6,981 nt of DNA from Planctomycetaceae bacterium (GTDB taxonomy: Bacteria > Planctomycetota > Planctomycetia > Pirellulales > Pirellulaceae). The stretch is from contig DTSG01000545.1 of NCBI GenBank assembly GCA_012965455.1, positions 1 through 6,981 of the forward strand, written 5' to 3'. Of this stretch, positions 1-5,860 are shown in pieces. The notes beneath the pieces are model-generated. The model had not been told where the DNA came from, did not search any database, and was given only the letters and a program-made list of their open reading frames with translations. Positions within the stretch are counted from its first letter, which is position 1. Each line of letters starts with the position of its first letter. Position numbers and translations under genes: made by a program.

Positions 1-593
1 CTGGTGAGTTACTGTATGGTTTGATGTTGCCGTCGGGCAATGACGCATCGGTCGCTTTTGCTGAGTTCTTCGGTGGACGCTTAAGTGGCAAAGAGGACTG
101 TTCCGCTGATGAGAGCTATGACTTGTTTATTGGTTTGATGAATGTAATGGCTAAACAGCTTGGCATGAACGATAGCCATTATGTAAATCCGCATGGCTTA
201 ACAGCTAAGGGGCATTTGTTGTCGGCCTCTGACTTGGCAAAGCTTGCTGACGCAGCATTCGACATCCCGTTGTTTCGTCAGTACGTAAATACGCGACAGC
301 ACGCGACTCGGGTGACATCTGCCGATGCACCACCGCGTCTTCTCACGTGGAAGAACACGAATCGACTATTGGGAATTGCTGGGTATGACGGAGTAAAGAC
401 AGGCACGACAACCGCAGCCGGTGCGTGTTTGGTATCGCATGGCGTCCGTGACGGCAACGAGTTGTTTATTGTCGTGTTAGGAGCGTCGGGTTCGAGTGCA
501 CGATATGCTGACTCACGAAATTTATATCGCTGGGCTTGGAACCAATTGGCTCCAGCTAAGAAAAACCGACGTGGCCGTTGGTTGTTGAAATAA
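1..593 (+). CDS. D-alanyl-D-alanine carboxypeptidase, peptidase S11 family (5'-partial)
   Basis: This is the C-terminal part of a serine-type D,D-carboxypeptidase, which removes the terminal D-Ala from peptidoglycan pentapeptides in the periplasm. The frame is open from base 3 (reading GELLYGLMLPSGN...), so the true start lies left of the window. Two of the three penicillin-binding motifs are visible: SxN as SGN at 33-41 and KTG at 396-404, in GYDGVKTGTT. The SxxK nucleophile motif should lie just upstream, outside the window. After the KTG strand come the usual family closing strands (LFIVVLGAS) and a helix, then a short basic tail (KKNRRGRWLLK). There is no room for the PBP5-type C-terminal beta domain or a long amphipathic anchor, so this is a short, DacB/DacF-like layout. 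The next gene starts 30 bp downstream on the same strand, so co-transcription is possible. The family call is firm; the in vivo role is inferred. Confidence 0.92.
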   Translation, partial: GELLYGLMLPSGNDASVAFAEFFGGRLSGKEDCSADESYDLFIGLMNVMAKQLGMNDSHYVNPHGLTAKGHLLSASDLAKLADAAFDIPLFRQYVNTRQHATRVTSADAPPRLLTWKNTNRLLGIAGYDGVKTGTTTAAGACLVSHGVRDGNELFIVVLGASGSSARYADSRNLYRWAWNQLAPAKKNRRGRWLLK

Positions 594-623
594 GAGACTT
601 ATTACTAGTTTGAGAGTTCTACT

Positions 624-1589
624 ATGAATCAAGAAAACCAAGAAGTTGCATCAATATTTAGCGGTTGTATTCCAGCTATTATGACGCCCTGCGTTAGCAG
701 TGAGGATCGCACTCCCGATTACGAAGCGTTAGTGCGCAAGGCTCAGGAATTGATGGATTGTGGGATGAACGGTGTTGTTTACTGTGGATCGATGGGTGAC
801 TGGCCACTGCTGACGGACGACCAGCGGCAGCAGGGCGTGGCGAGTTTGTGCCAAGCCGGTATTCCGGTGGTTGTGGGCACAGGGGCACAGAACCCTCGCT
901 TGGCTGCTGAACATGCCGCACATGCCGAGAGTGTCGGCGCACAGGGTTTGATGGTAATTCCACGAGTTCTATCACGCGGGACATCGGCTATCGCTCAGAG
1001 ACATCACTTTGCTGGAATATTGGCGGCGGCACCTAATACGCCCGCTGTGATTTATAACAGTCCGTACTATGGATTTGAGACGAAGGCTGATTTGTTTTTT
1101 GATTTGCGGGCGGAGTTTTCCAATCTTGTTGGATTTAAAGAATTCGGTGGCGCTGATTCATTGAGTTACGCAGCTGAACATATTACCAGTGGTGATGCCT
1201 CCTTGGCGTTAATGGTTGGCGTCGATACACAAGTTGTGCACGGGTATGTTAATTGTGGTGCGGTCGGAGCGATTACTGGGATCGGTAATGCATTGCCGCG
1301 AGAGGTGTTACGATTGATAGAACTTGCAAGTGCGGCGGCCGCGGGTGATGTGCCAGCGCGGCGGCTAGCCCAAGAATTGGAAGACGCTTTGATGGTTCTT
1401 TCGACGTTTGACGAAGGGCCAGATTTGGTGTTGTTTTACAAGTATCTGTTGGAACTTAACGGTGATGCTCAGTACGCCGTGCATTTCAACGAAAGCGATT
1501 GCTTGACGGCGAGTCAACGCGGGTTTGTGGAACAGCAATACCAACTGTTTAAAGATTGGTGGACTGCTTGGAACGGAGCCACTGACTGA
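624..1589 (+). CDS. DapA/NanA-family lyase, probable 1-pyrroline-4-hydroxy-2-carboxylate deaminase
   Basis: This is a 321-residue class I aldolase-type TIM barrel of the dihydrodipicolinate synthase/N-acetylneuraminate lyase superfamily. The Schiff-base lysine is K172 (LVGFKEFGG) and the catalytic tyrosine Y144 (AVIYNSPYYG). Their 28-residue spacing equals that in E. coli DapA (Y133/K161). The substrate-binding loop, usually GxTGE, reads GSMGD at 55-59. From memory, segments such as YCGSMGDWPLLT, GLMVIPRVLSRG and FDEGPDLVL are typical of the Pseudomonas PA1254/LhpC-like group. That group deaminates 1-pyrroline-4-hydroxy-2-carboxylate to 2,5-dioxopentanoate in D-hydroxyproline breakdown. No alignment was run, so DapA, NanA or a keto-acid aldolase remain possible. 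No signal peptide is seen, so it is cytoplasmic. The ATG at 624 has a weak GAGAG (612-616) 7 nt upstream. No other hydroxyproline gene lies in the window; partners could sit upstream of the left edge. Confidence 0.88.
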   Translation: MNQENQEVASIFSGCIPAIMTPCVSSEDRTPDYEALVRKAQELMDCGMNGVVYCGSMGDWPLLTDDQRQQGVASLCQAGIPVVVGTGAQNPRLAAEHAAHAESVGAQGLMVIPRVLSRGTSAIAQRHHFAGILAAAPNTPAVIYNSPYYGFETKADLFFDLRAEFSNLVGFKEFGGADSLSYAAEHITSGDASLALMVGVDTQVVHGYVNCGAVGAITGIGNALPREVLRLIELASAAAAGDVPARRLAQELEDALMVLSTFDEGPDLVLFYKYLLELNGDAQYAVHFNESDCLTASQRGFVEQQYQLFKDWWTAWNGATD

Positions 1590-1616
1590 AGCTGGGCGCT
1601 CAACAGGCGACGGTTG

Positions 1617-2147
1617 TTATTCGGTCAACTTGATGACAACGGGAAGTTCTTGAGGGTTGGCGACGAAGACCATGGAAATGCTGTTGACGCAGTGGCGTGT
1701 GTCTTTGGCTGTGAACTCTTCGCCAAAAAAAACGTGTCCGAGGTGTCCTTGGCAATTGCTGCAGACAATTTCGGTTCTGCTGCCGTCCGCATCCGGTATT
1801 CGAGTAACTGCGTCTTGGATCTCATCATCAAAACTTGGCCAGCCGCAACCGCTGTCGAACTTGTCGGATGATTCATAGAGCGGAGCGTTACAGCGACGGC
1901 AAACATATGTGCCGTCTGCTTTGTTGTCGGTGTATTCGCCAGTGCCCGCTCGTTCAGTTCCCTTATGAACTAAGACGTATTCTTCATCAGCGTTTAGGTC
2001 GTTGTAGGATTGGGGTTGTTCGTCGGACACGGTGCTTTCCTTCGTGGGTTGGACATCGGGGGCCTTAGTGGTTTTACTCTGTGCGAGGCAGCCAGCGAGC
2101 GTCACAATAAAAATGCTGGTCATACGATGGACGAAATTTGATTTCAT
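1617..2147 (-). CDS. msrB: Peptide-methionine (R)-S-oxide reductase MsrB, lipoprotein form
   Basis: This enzyme reduces methionine-R-sulfoxide in oxidised proteins. It has 176 residues, longer than the roughly 130-150 of cytosolic MsrB because of an N-terminal export and linker segment. Residues 1-20 form a signal peptide ending in the lipobox LAGC, so C20 is probably lipidated. A polar linker (about 21-50) precedes the MsrB domain (about 50-172). Visible MsrB hallmarks are the zinc cysteines C83/C86 (CRRC) and C129/C132 (CSNC), the block CGWPSF at 101-106, HLGHVF at 135-140, and catalytic C153 in RHCVNS. C101 matches the resolving cysteine position known from the PilB MsrB domain, so a disulfide-recycled mechanism is likely. 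Membrane anchoring implies periplasmic protein repair; the electron donor is not in the window. The gene converges on the lyase gene (27 bp between stops) and diverges from the phosphoesterase pair. No clear Shine-Dalgarno precedes the start. Confidence 0.95.
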   Translation of the reverse strand: MKSNFVHRMTSIFIVTLAGCLAQSKTTKAPDVQPTKESTVSDEQPQSYNDLNADEEYVLVHKGTERAGTGEYTDNKADGTYVCRRCNAPLYESSDKFDSGCGWPSFDDEIQDAVTRIPDADGSRTEIVCSNCQGHLGHVFFGEEFTAKDTRHCVNSISMVFVANPQELPVVIKLTE

Positions 2148-2270
2148 GTTGTAATGATAGTCAGTAAAATGATGTTTCGTGTTCTATATAATTATGGATT
2201 TTACGACATTCGTTGTATTAGTGCTACAATGAAAGCTACGCATAAATAATGTTCAGCGGGGAGAATTTGA
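2148..2270. promoter_or_regulatory. Divergent intergenic region between msrB and the phosphoesterase pair
   Basis: This 123-bp AT-rich spacer must hold the promoters for msrB (leftward) and the two phosphoesterase genes (rightward). On the + strand there is a perfect TATAAT at 2187-2192 and a near match TACAAT at 2225-2230. Neither has a convincing TTGACA-like box 16-18 bp upstream, so the exact promoter cannot be fixed by eye. No palindrome strong enough to call an operator was seen. Confidence 0.3.
2258..2263 (+). promoter_or_regulatory. Ribosome binding site of the Tat-exported phosphoesterase
   Basis: GGGGAG lies 7 nt before the ATG at 2271. It is the clearest Shine-Dalgarno in the left part of the window. 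It supports this start, which is also the one that places the twin-arginine motif at residues 3-4. Confidence 0.6.
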
Positions 2271-3146
2271 ATGCTGAGGCGGCTATTTTTGAAAGATGGC
2301 AGTTTGCTGTTAGTGGGTTCTGCCGTTGCGCTGCAAAATCTAACTGGTATTGCAGGTGCTGCTGATGCTGAAGCTATTGTTCGCTTTAGCATGATCACCG
2401 ACTTGCATTATGCCGATAAACCACCCGCTGGATCTCGTCATTACCGCGAGACGATTGCCAAGCTGGAACAAGCGACTGCTCAATTTGAGAAAGATAAACC
2501 CGATTTTCTTGTTTGCTTGGGCGATTTAATTGACGCTGCTGCTGATGTAAAAACTGAGCTTGGCTATCTGACTCGCATCACCAAAGAGATGGCGAACATC
2601 AAACTTGCAAAGCACTATGTGTTGGGAAACCATTGTGTGGACACGCTGACCAAAAAGGAATTTCTCGACGGAGTAGAGCAAGAGAAGTCTTATTACTCGT
2701 TTGACAAAGGCAACGTCCATTTTGTAGTTTTAGACGCTTGTTTTCGAAGTGATGGCGTGCCGTATCAGCGCAAGAATTTTGTTTGGACGGATCCCAATGT
2801 TCCTGCTGCTGAACTTCAATGGTTGAAACAGGATTTGGCCAATGCTGACAAGCCGACCATTGTTTTCGCTCACCAACGCCTTGATAACGCGGGCTCACAC
2901 GGTATAAAAAATGCAGTTGAAGTACGTAAGGTTCTCGAGGAATCGGGTCAGGTATTAGCTGTGTTTCAGGGGCATAGTCATCAAAACGAACATAAGGTGA
3001 TTGGCGAGATACATTACTGTACGCTAGTCGCTATGGTTGAGGGTTCCTTGGAAGCTAGCAATGGCTGTAGCACAGCGTCAGTTCTTGCTGACGGGACAAT
3101 ACGCTTGACGGGCTTTCGTAAGCAAGCGTCCTATGCCTGGGAATAA
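2271..3146 (+). CDS. Tat-exported metallophosphoesterase, ADP-ribose/CDP-alcohol diphosphatase-like
   Basis: This is a 291-residue calcineurin-type metallophosphoesterase. The N-terminus LRRLFLKDG followed by a hydrophobic stretch (about 11-30) is a twin-arginine signal, with possible cleavage after AGA (28-30) or ADA (31-33). This implies export after folding and metal loading. The metal-site motifs occur in order: D44-x-H46 (DLH), D85 (GDLID), N120-H121 (GNH), H201 (FAHQ) and H235/H237 (GHSH). The elements RHYRETI, YYSF, FVVLDA and a Q-x-x-WL helix (183-185) resemble the Mn-dependent ADP-ribose/CDP-alcohol diphosphatase group (Nbla03831/ADPRM-like). Substrates may therefore be nucleotide-type pyrophosphates, but the exact one is inferred and a plain phosphodiesterase is possible. 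In GNHE/D the acidic residue is replaced by C122. The second phosphoesterase starts 51 bp downstream on the same strand, so the two are probably one transcript. Confidence 0.88.
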   Translation: MLRRLFLKDGSLLLVGSAVALQNLTGIAGAADAEAIVRFSMITDLHYADKPPAGSRHYRETIAKLEQATAQFEKDKPDFLVCLGDLIDAAADVKTELGYLTRITKEMANIKLAKHYVLGNHCVDTLTKKEFLDGVEQEKSYYSFDKGNVHFVVLDACFRSDGVPYQRKNFVWTDPNVPAAELQWLKQDLANADKPTIVFAHQRLDNAGSHGIKNAVEVRKVLEESGQVLAVFQGHSHQNEHKVIGEIHYCTLVAMVEGSLEASNGCSTASVLADGTIRLTGFRKQASYAWE

Positions 3147-3197
3147 AACTACTCGAAAGTGAATTTAGAATATTAACCAACTTGGAATTTAGCATCT

Positions 3198-4532
3198 ATG
3201 AAAAGTAAATTATCGATAACGATGTGTTGTTTGAGTTTGATTGGCTTATGTGGTTTTGTTGCATTAACAACGGTTGCACATGAGGATGAGGATGGAGTGA
3301 AGAAGCCGGTTGCGGTAACACATCAGCAACGATATACGGCGACGGCGATGCCAGATCGGATTTTATTGAGTTGGCAACAGGATCCGGCAACATCGTTTTC
3401 GGTGACGTGGCGTACTGACATGACGGTTGATGTTGGATTAGGCGAAATAGCAGTTGCTACAGATGGACCTAAGTTCACGTCCAAGAAGACGGCAGTCGAA
3501 GCGACGCGTGTGACTTACAAACCTGAGTTTGGTGAAGTGCATCATTACACGGCGGCGTTTGACGGGCTCAAGCCAGAGACGCAATATGTATACCGAGTGG
3601 GCGATGGAGTGAATTGGAGTGAGTGGATACAAGTGACGACCGCTGCGGACCAAGCCAAACCGTTTCGGTTTGTATACTTTGGTGATTCCCAGAACAGTGT
3701 GTGGTCGATGTGGAGCCGCGTGGTTCGGCAATCGTACAAAAACGCCCCTAAATCAGCATTCTTTTTGCATGCAGGGGATTTAGTCAACAAGACCAACTCT
3801 GATGGCGAATGGGGCGAGTGGTTCCAAGCGGGCGGATTTATCCATCGCAGTACGCCAGTAGTTGCTAGTCCCGGAAATCACGAATACTCCTCTAAGTTAT
3901 CAACTCATTGGCGTCCGACGTTTGCCTTTCCTGAGAACGGTCCGGAGGATTTGTTAGAAACGGTTTATTACATTGATTATCAAGGGATGCGACTCGTTGT
4001 GCTTAATAGCAACGTACACATGGGCGAGCAGGCTGAGTGGTTGGATTCCGTGCTAAAGGACAACCCGCAGAAATGGACTGTGGTCTGCCATCACCATCCG
4101 ATTTATTCGTCCAAGGAAGGGCGCGACAACCCGTTGTTGCGAAATACGTGGCAGCCGATTTATGATAAGTACAAAGTTGATTTAGTATTGCAAGGGCATG
4201 ATCACACGTATGCTAGATCGGGGTTAATGACGTGGCAGAATGTGCCTAAAGGGGTAACCACGAGAACGGATATCGGTACAGTTTATGTCGTGAGCGTTAG
4301 TGGTCCGAAAATGTATGATCTTGGAAAGCGGCCTTTCATGAAACGCGGCGCGGAGGACACGCAGTTGTTCCAAGTAATCGATGTAGACGGAAACGAAATT
4401 CGCTATGAGGCGCGGACGGCTCGTGGTGTGTTGTACGATGCCTTTACGCTGAAGAAGCAAGCGGCGGGCAAAGCCAACTTGTTGATTGAGCAGATTCCGG
4501 ACACACCAGAGCGGTTACGAGCATCTAAGTAA
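3198..4532 (+). CDS. Secreted purple-acid-phosphatase-like metallophosphoesterase with N-terminal FnIII-like domain
   Basis: This 444-residue protein starts with a Sec signal peptide (about 1-27, cleavage near TTVA/HED). A fibronectin-III-like purple acid phosphatase N-domain follows at about 48-148 (DRILLSWQQDP, SVTWRTD, LKPETQYVYRVGDG). The metallophosphatase domain covers about 155-340 and ends in a short PAP-type C-terminal beta segment. Metal ligands by motif are D163 (FGDSQ), D194 (AGDLV), N227/H228 (GNHE), H299 (CHHHP) and H334/H336 (GHDHTYAR). The tyrosine that gives true purple acid phosphatases their colour sits three residues after the second-motif aspartate (GDLxY); here that position is N197. 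The enzyme should therefore hydrolyse phosphate esters but not be purple, and its metal pair may differ. It lies 51 bp after the Tat-exported phosphoesterase, suggesting joint phosphate scavenging. The start at 3198 fits the signal peptide; only a weak GGA precedes it. Confidence 0.92.
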   Translation: MKSKLSITMCCLSLIGLCGFVALTTVAHEDEDGVKKPVAVTHQQRYTATAMPDRILLSWQQDPATSFSVTWRTDMTVDVGLGEIAVATDGPKFTSKKTAVEATRVTYKPEFGEVHHYTAAFDGLKPETQYVYRVGDGVNWSEWIQVTTAADQAKPFRFVYFGDSQNSVWSMWSRVVRQSYKNAPKSAFFLHAGDLVNKTNSDGEWGEWFQAGGFIHRSTPVVASPGNHEYSSKLSTHWRPTFAFPENGPEDLLETVYYIDYQGMRLVVLNSNVHMGEQAEWLDSVLKDNPQKWTVVCHHHPIYSSKEGRDNPLLRNTWQPIYDKYKVDLVLQGHDHTYARSGLMTWQNVPKGVTTRTDIGTVYVVSVSGPKMYDLGKRPFMKRGAEDTQLFQVIDVDGNEIRYEARTARGVLYDAFTLKKQAAGKANLLIEQIPDTPERLRASK

Positions 4533-4622
4533 ACGAATACGGAAAAACCGGACCACGAATTTATACAAATTAGTACCAATGTGATATTTGGTCGCCGAAA
4601 ACTAATTTCCCATTTCCTCTGC
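4533..4622. other. Convergent intergenic spacer
   Basis: This 90-bp spacer lies between the stops of the phosphatase (+) and the cyclase-like gene (-). It contains the inverted repeat at 4567-4608 and no ORF. No U-tract terminator is visible on either strand. Confidence 0.5.
4567..4608. terminator. Inverted repeat, candidate bidirectional transcription end
   Basis: The arms AAATTAGT (4567-4574) and ACTAATTT (4601-4608) are perfect 8-bp complements. Directly inside, ACCAA (4575-4579) pairs with TTGGT (4588-4592), leaving an 8-nt loop and an 8-nt unpaired stretch (CGCCGAAA) on the right side. It sits between converging genes, where a shared terminator is expected. It is AT-rich and lacks a T-run, so it is not a classical intrinsic terminator and could instead be a protein-binding palindrome or chance. 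Confidence 0.3.
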
Positions 4623-5717
4623 CTATTTCAGTTCGCCACATTTGTGCAGCGCCATGATGGGATAGAATGTGCCGCTATACGTGATGAAATGGCGTGTGTC
4701 TTTGTTGAGGCTACGAGTCCACCAGCGTCCGGAGGTTCTTTGGTTGGCTTTGATCCAAACGATGCCTTTTTGGATTTGCGGATGGTCGGCGGGGATACCA
4801 GCGTCTCGCAATACCATGATAGCGAGACCGGTTTGGTGTCCGTCACTGGGTGGGTTTGTTACTTCCTTTTCCGCCTTTAGCTTCTCGGATCGACTTCCAC
4901 CGCCCCAAGTGTCGGGGGTGCCGAAATTGCGCATGGCCCACCCTCCGTCTTCGTTTTGGTGTCCGAGAATCATCGTAACGATTTCTTGCTGAACTGCTTT
5001 GTCGATGAGCCCGTCCATTCTGGTGTTAGCCCACAGAAGTAGTACTTTGCCATAGTCGTGCGGCGCGGGTTGAGTTTGCAAGTATTTTTTAAGCTTGGCG
5101 ACTTGAGTTTGTTGATCGGCGTTCATTTCTTCAAGAAAACCAGGGGCGGTACCTAGTGCTAGTGCAGCGACTGTGGCTCCTTGGTAGCTACTGGATTCAA
5201 ACGGAGGCCAGCAGTCGATGTTTCCCCAGCTACCGTCGTCGCTTTGGACACTAAGCATTAAGTCGAGAGCGGCGATTGTATCGGCAGTTAGTTTACCGTT
5301 AACGTGCAGATCCCACTCTGCCATGCCTTGTGCCATGTAGGCGATTTGGGTGGGCTTAATGCCCTGCAGCAGGGAGGTTGTGGGGGCGCGTTTGAACTTG
5401 GTGATTTCGTTGACGAGAAACTCGTGATTGGCGGCGTTGGGTTTGCCGAGGATGGGAGTGAGTGCGGGGCGTAATTGTATGTAGGTGCCGTTGGTATGGC
5501 AGGCGACACATTTTCGTTTGGCTTGCCAAGCCGTGGTGCCTTGCTCGAGGTACTCAAGTGCTTTTTTTGTGCTGAATTGATCGATGAGAGGTTCATCCGC
5601 TGTGGCTGCCGGGATCGCGATCCCTTCGCTGGCGTATTGTGGTTCAACAGCGTTGGTGTTACACGAAAAGAGTGCGATAATAACAAGCAACATAGGGGTA
5701 TGTTTTGTGTGGCGCAT
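4623..5717 (-). CDS. Exported squalene-cyclase-like repeat protein with one CxxCH haem-c-type motif
   Basis: This is a 364-residue protein of unknown function. Residues 1-23 form a signal peptide; cleavage after CNTNA is likely, while LFSC at 16-19 is only a poor lipobox. CVACH at 70-74 (C70, C73, H74) is a haem c attachment motif in WQAKRKCVACHTNG. The rest is an alpha/alpha-toroid of prenyltransferase/squalene-oxidase repeats. QW-type motifs occur at QSDDGSW (158-164), QNEDGGW (254-260) and NQRTSGRWW (325-333). The DxDD motif of squalene-hopene cyclases is absent and the length is about half of a real cyclase, so hopanoid cyclisation is not expected. Proteins of this style are, to my knowledge, common in planctomycetes and often near cytochrome-type proteins. 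A periplasmic redox or structural role is inference. AAGGAG lies 10 nt before the start, and the lactonase-type gene diverges from it. Confidence 0.85.
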   Translation of the reverse strand: MRHTKHTPMLLVIIALFSCNTNAVEPQYASEGIAIPAATADEPLIDQFSTKKALEYLEQGTTAWQAKRKCVACHTNGTYIQLRPALTPILGKPNAANHEFLVNEITKFKRAPTTSLLQGIKPTQIAYMAQGMAEWDLHVNGKLTADTIAALDLMLSVQSDDGSWGNIDCWPPFESSSYQGATVAALALGTAPGFLEEMNADQQTQVAKLKKYLQTQPAPHDYGKVLLLWANTRMDGLIDKAVQQEIVTMILGHQNEDGGWAMRNFGTPDTWGGGSRSEKLKAEKEVTNPPSDGHQTGLAIMVLRDAGIPADHPQIQKGIVWIKANQRTSGRWWTRSLNKDTRHFITYSGTFYPIMALHKCGELK

Positions 5718-5727
5718 ATTAGGAATT

Positions 5728-5733
5728 CTCCTT
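5728..5733 (-). promoter_or_regulatory. Ribosome binding site of the cyclase-like gene
   Basis: On the minus strand this reads AAGGAG, a full Shine-Dalgarno core, 10 nt before the ATG at 5717. It fixes the start and rules out a longer N-terminus for the protein. Confidence 0.7.
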
Positions 5734-5850
5734 TGGATATATTGTACCAGTTGGCGACGGCGTTGGGGATTTGCACAAAGTCCATTTCAATCTGCTGTTG
5801 TGTTTTATAGTAAACTAAATATCTATGCAATTGTTTCAGTGTTTTTACGA

Positions 5851-5856
5851 GAGGGA
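5851..5856 (+). promoter_or_regulatory. Ribosome binding site of the lactonase-family gene
   Basis: GAGGGA, within GAGAGGGA, lies 4 nt before the ATG at 5861. The spacing is a little short, but it is better than anything ahead of the alternative ATG at 5882, so the upstream start was chosen. Confidence 0.45.
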
Positions 5857-5860
5857 TTCC

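Larger units (their letters stand above)
5718..5860. promoter_or_regulatory. Divergent intergenic region between cyclase-like and lactonase genes
   Basis: This 143-bp spacer must hold both outward promoters. Leftward, TATAAA (complement of 5804-5809) has a weak TTGCAT (complement of 5825-5830) 15 bp upstream, a short spacing. Rightward, TATAGT at 5806-5811 overlaps it but has no fitting -35 box. The two candidate -10 elements lie on top of each other, so one polymerase could exclude the other, but this rests on weak matches. Confidence 0.25.

Noticed and set aside
694..984. Minus-strand open frames antisense to the DapA-family gene.
   Set aside because: The plus-strand enzyme has intact catalytic residues and full family length. 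The antisense product has no recognisable features.
1590..1616. A terminator between the converging DapA-family and msrB genes.
   Set aside because: The 27-bp gap has no stable hairpin or T-run. A GTTGT/ACAAC pairing reaching into msrB is only 5 bp with an 18-nt loop.
2187..2192. A perfect TATAAT considered as a definite promoter for the phosphoesterase pair.
   Set aside because: No acceptable -35 element at 16-18 bp spacing is present, and AT-rich spacers give such hexamers by chance. It is kept only as part of the regulatory region.
1693..4704. A 15-base identical stretch, TGGCGTGTGTCTTTG, at 1693-1707 and 4690-4704, in frame in both minus-strand genes and coding KDTRH in each.
   Set aside because: In MsrB it is part of the catalytic RHCVNS block and in the cyclase-like protein it precedes a family-typical HFIT segment. 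The flanks share nothing, so coincidence is the simplest view.
4623..5717. Possibility that the minus-strand gene is a squalene-hopene cyclase making hopanoids.
   Set aside because: It has no DxDD motif, about half the length of a cyclase, an export signal and a CxxCH motif.
5288..5830. A 180-codon minus-strand open frame overlapping the cyclase-like gene and its upstream spacer.
   Set aside because: It is out of frame with a well-supported gene on the same strand, its protein is low-complexity Ser/Pro/Thr-rich with no domain, and it has no ribosome binding site.
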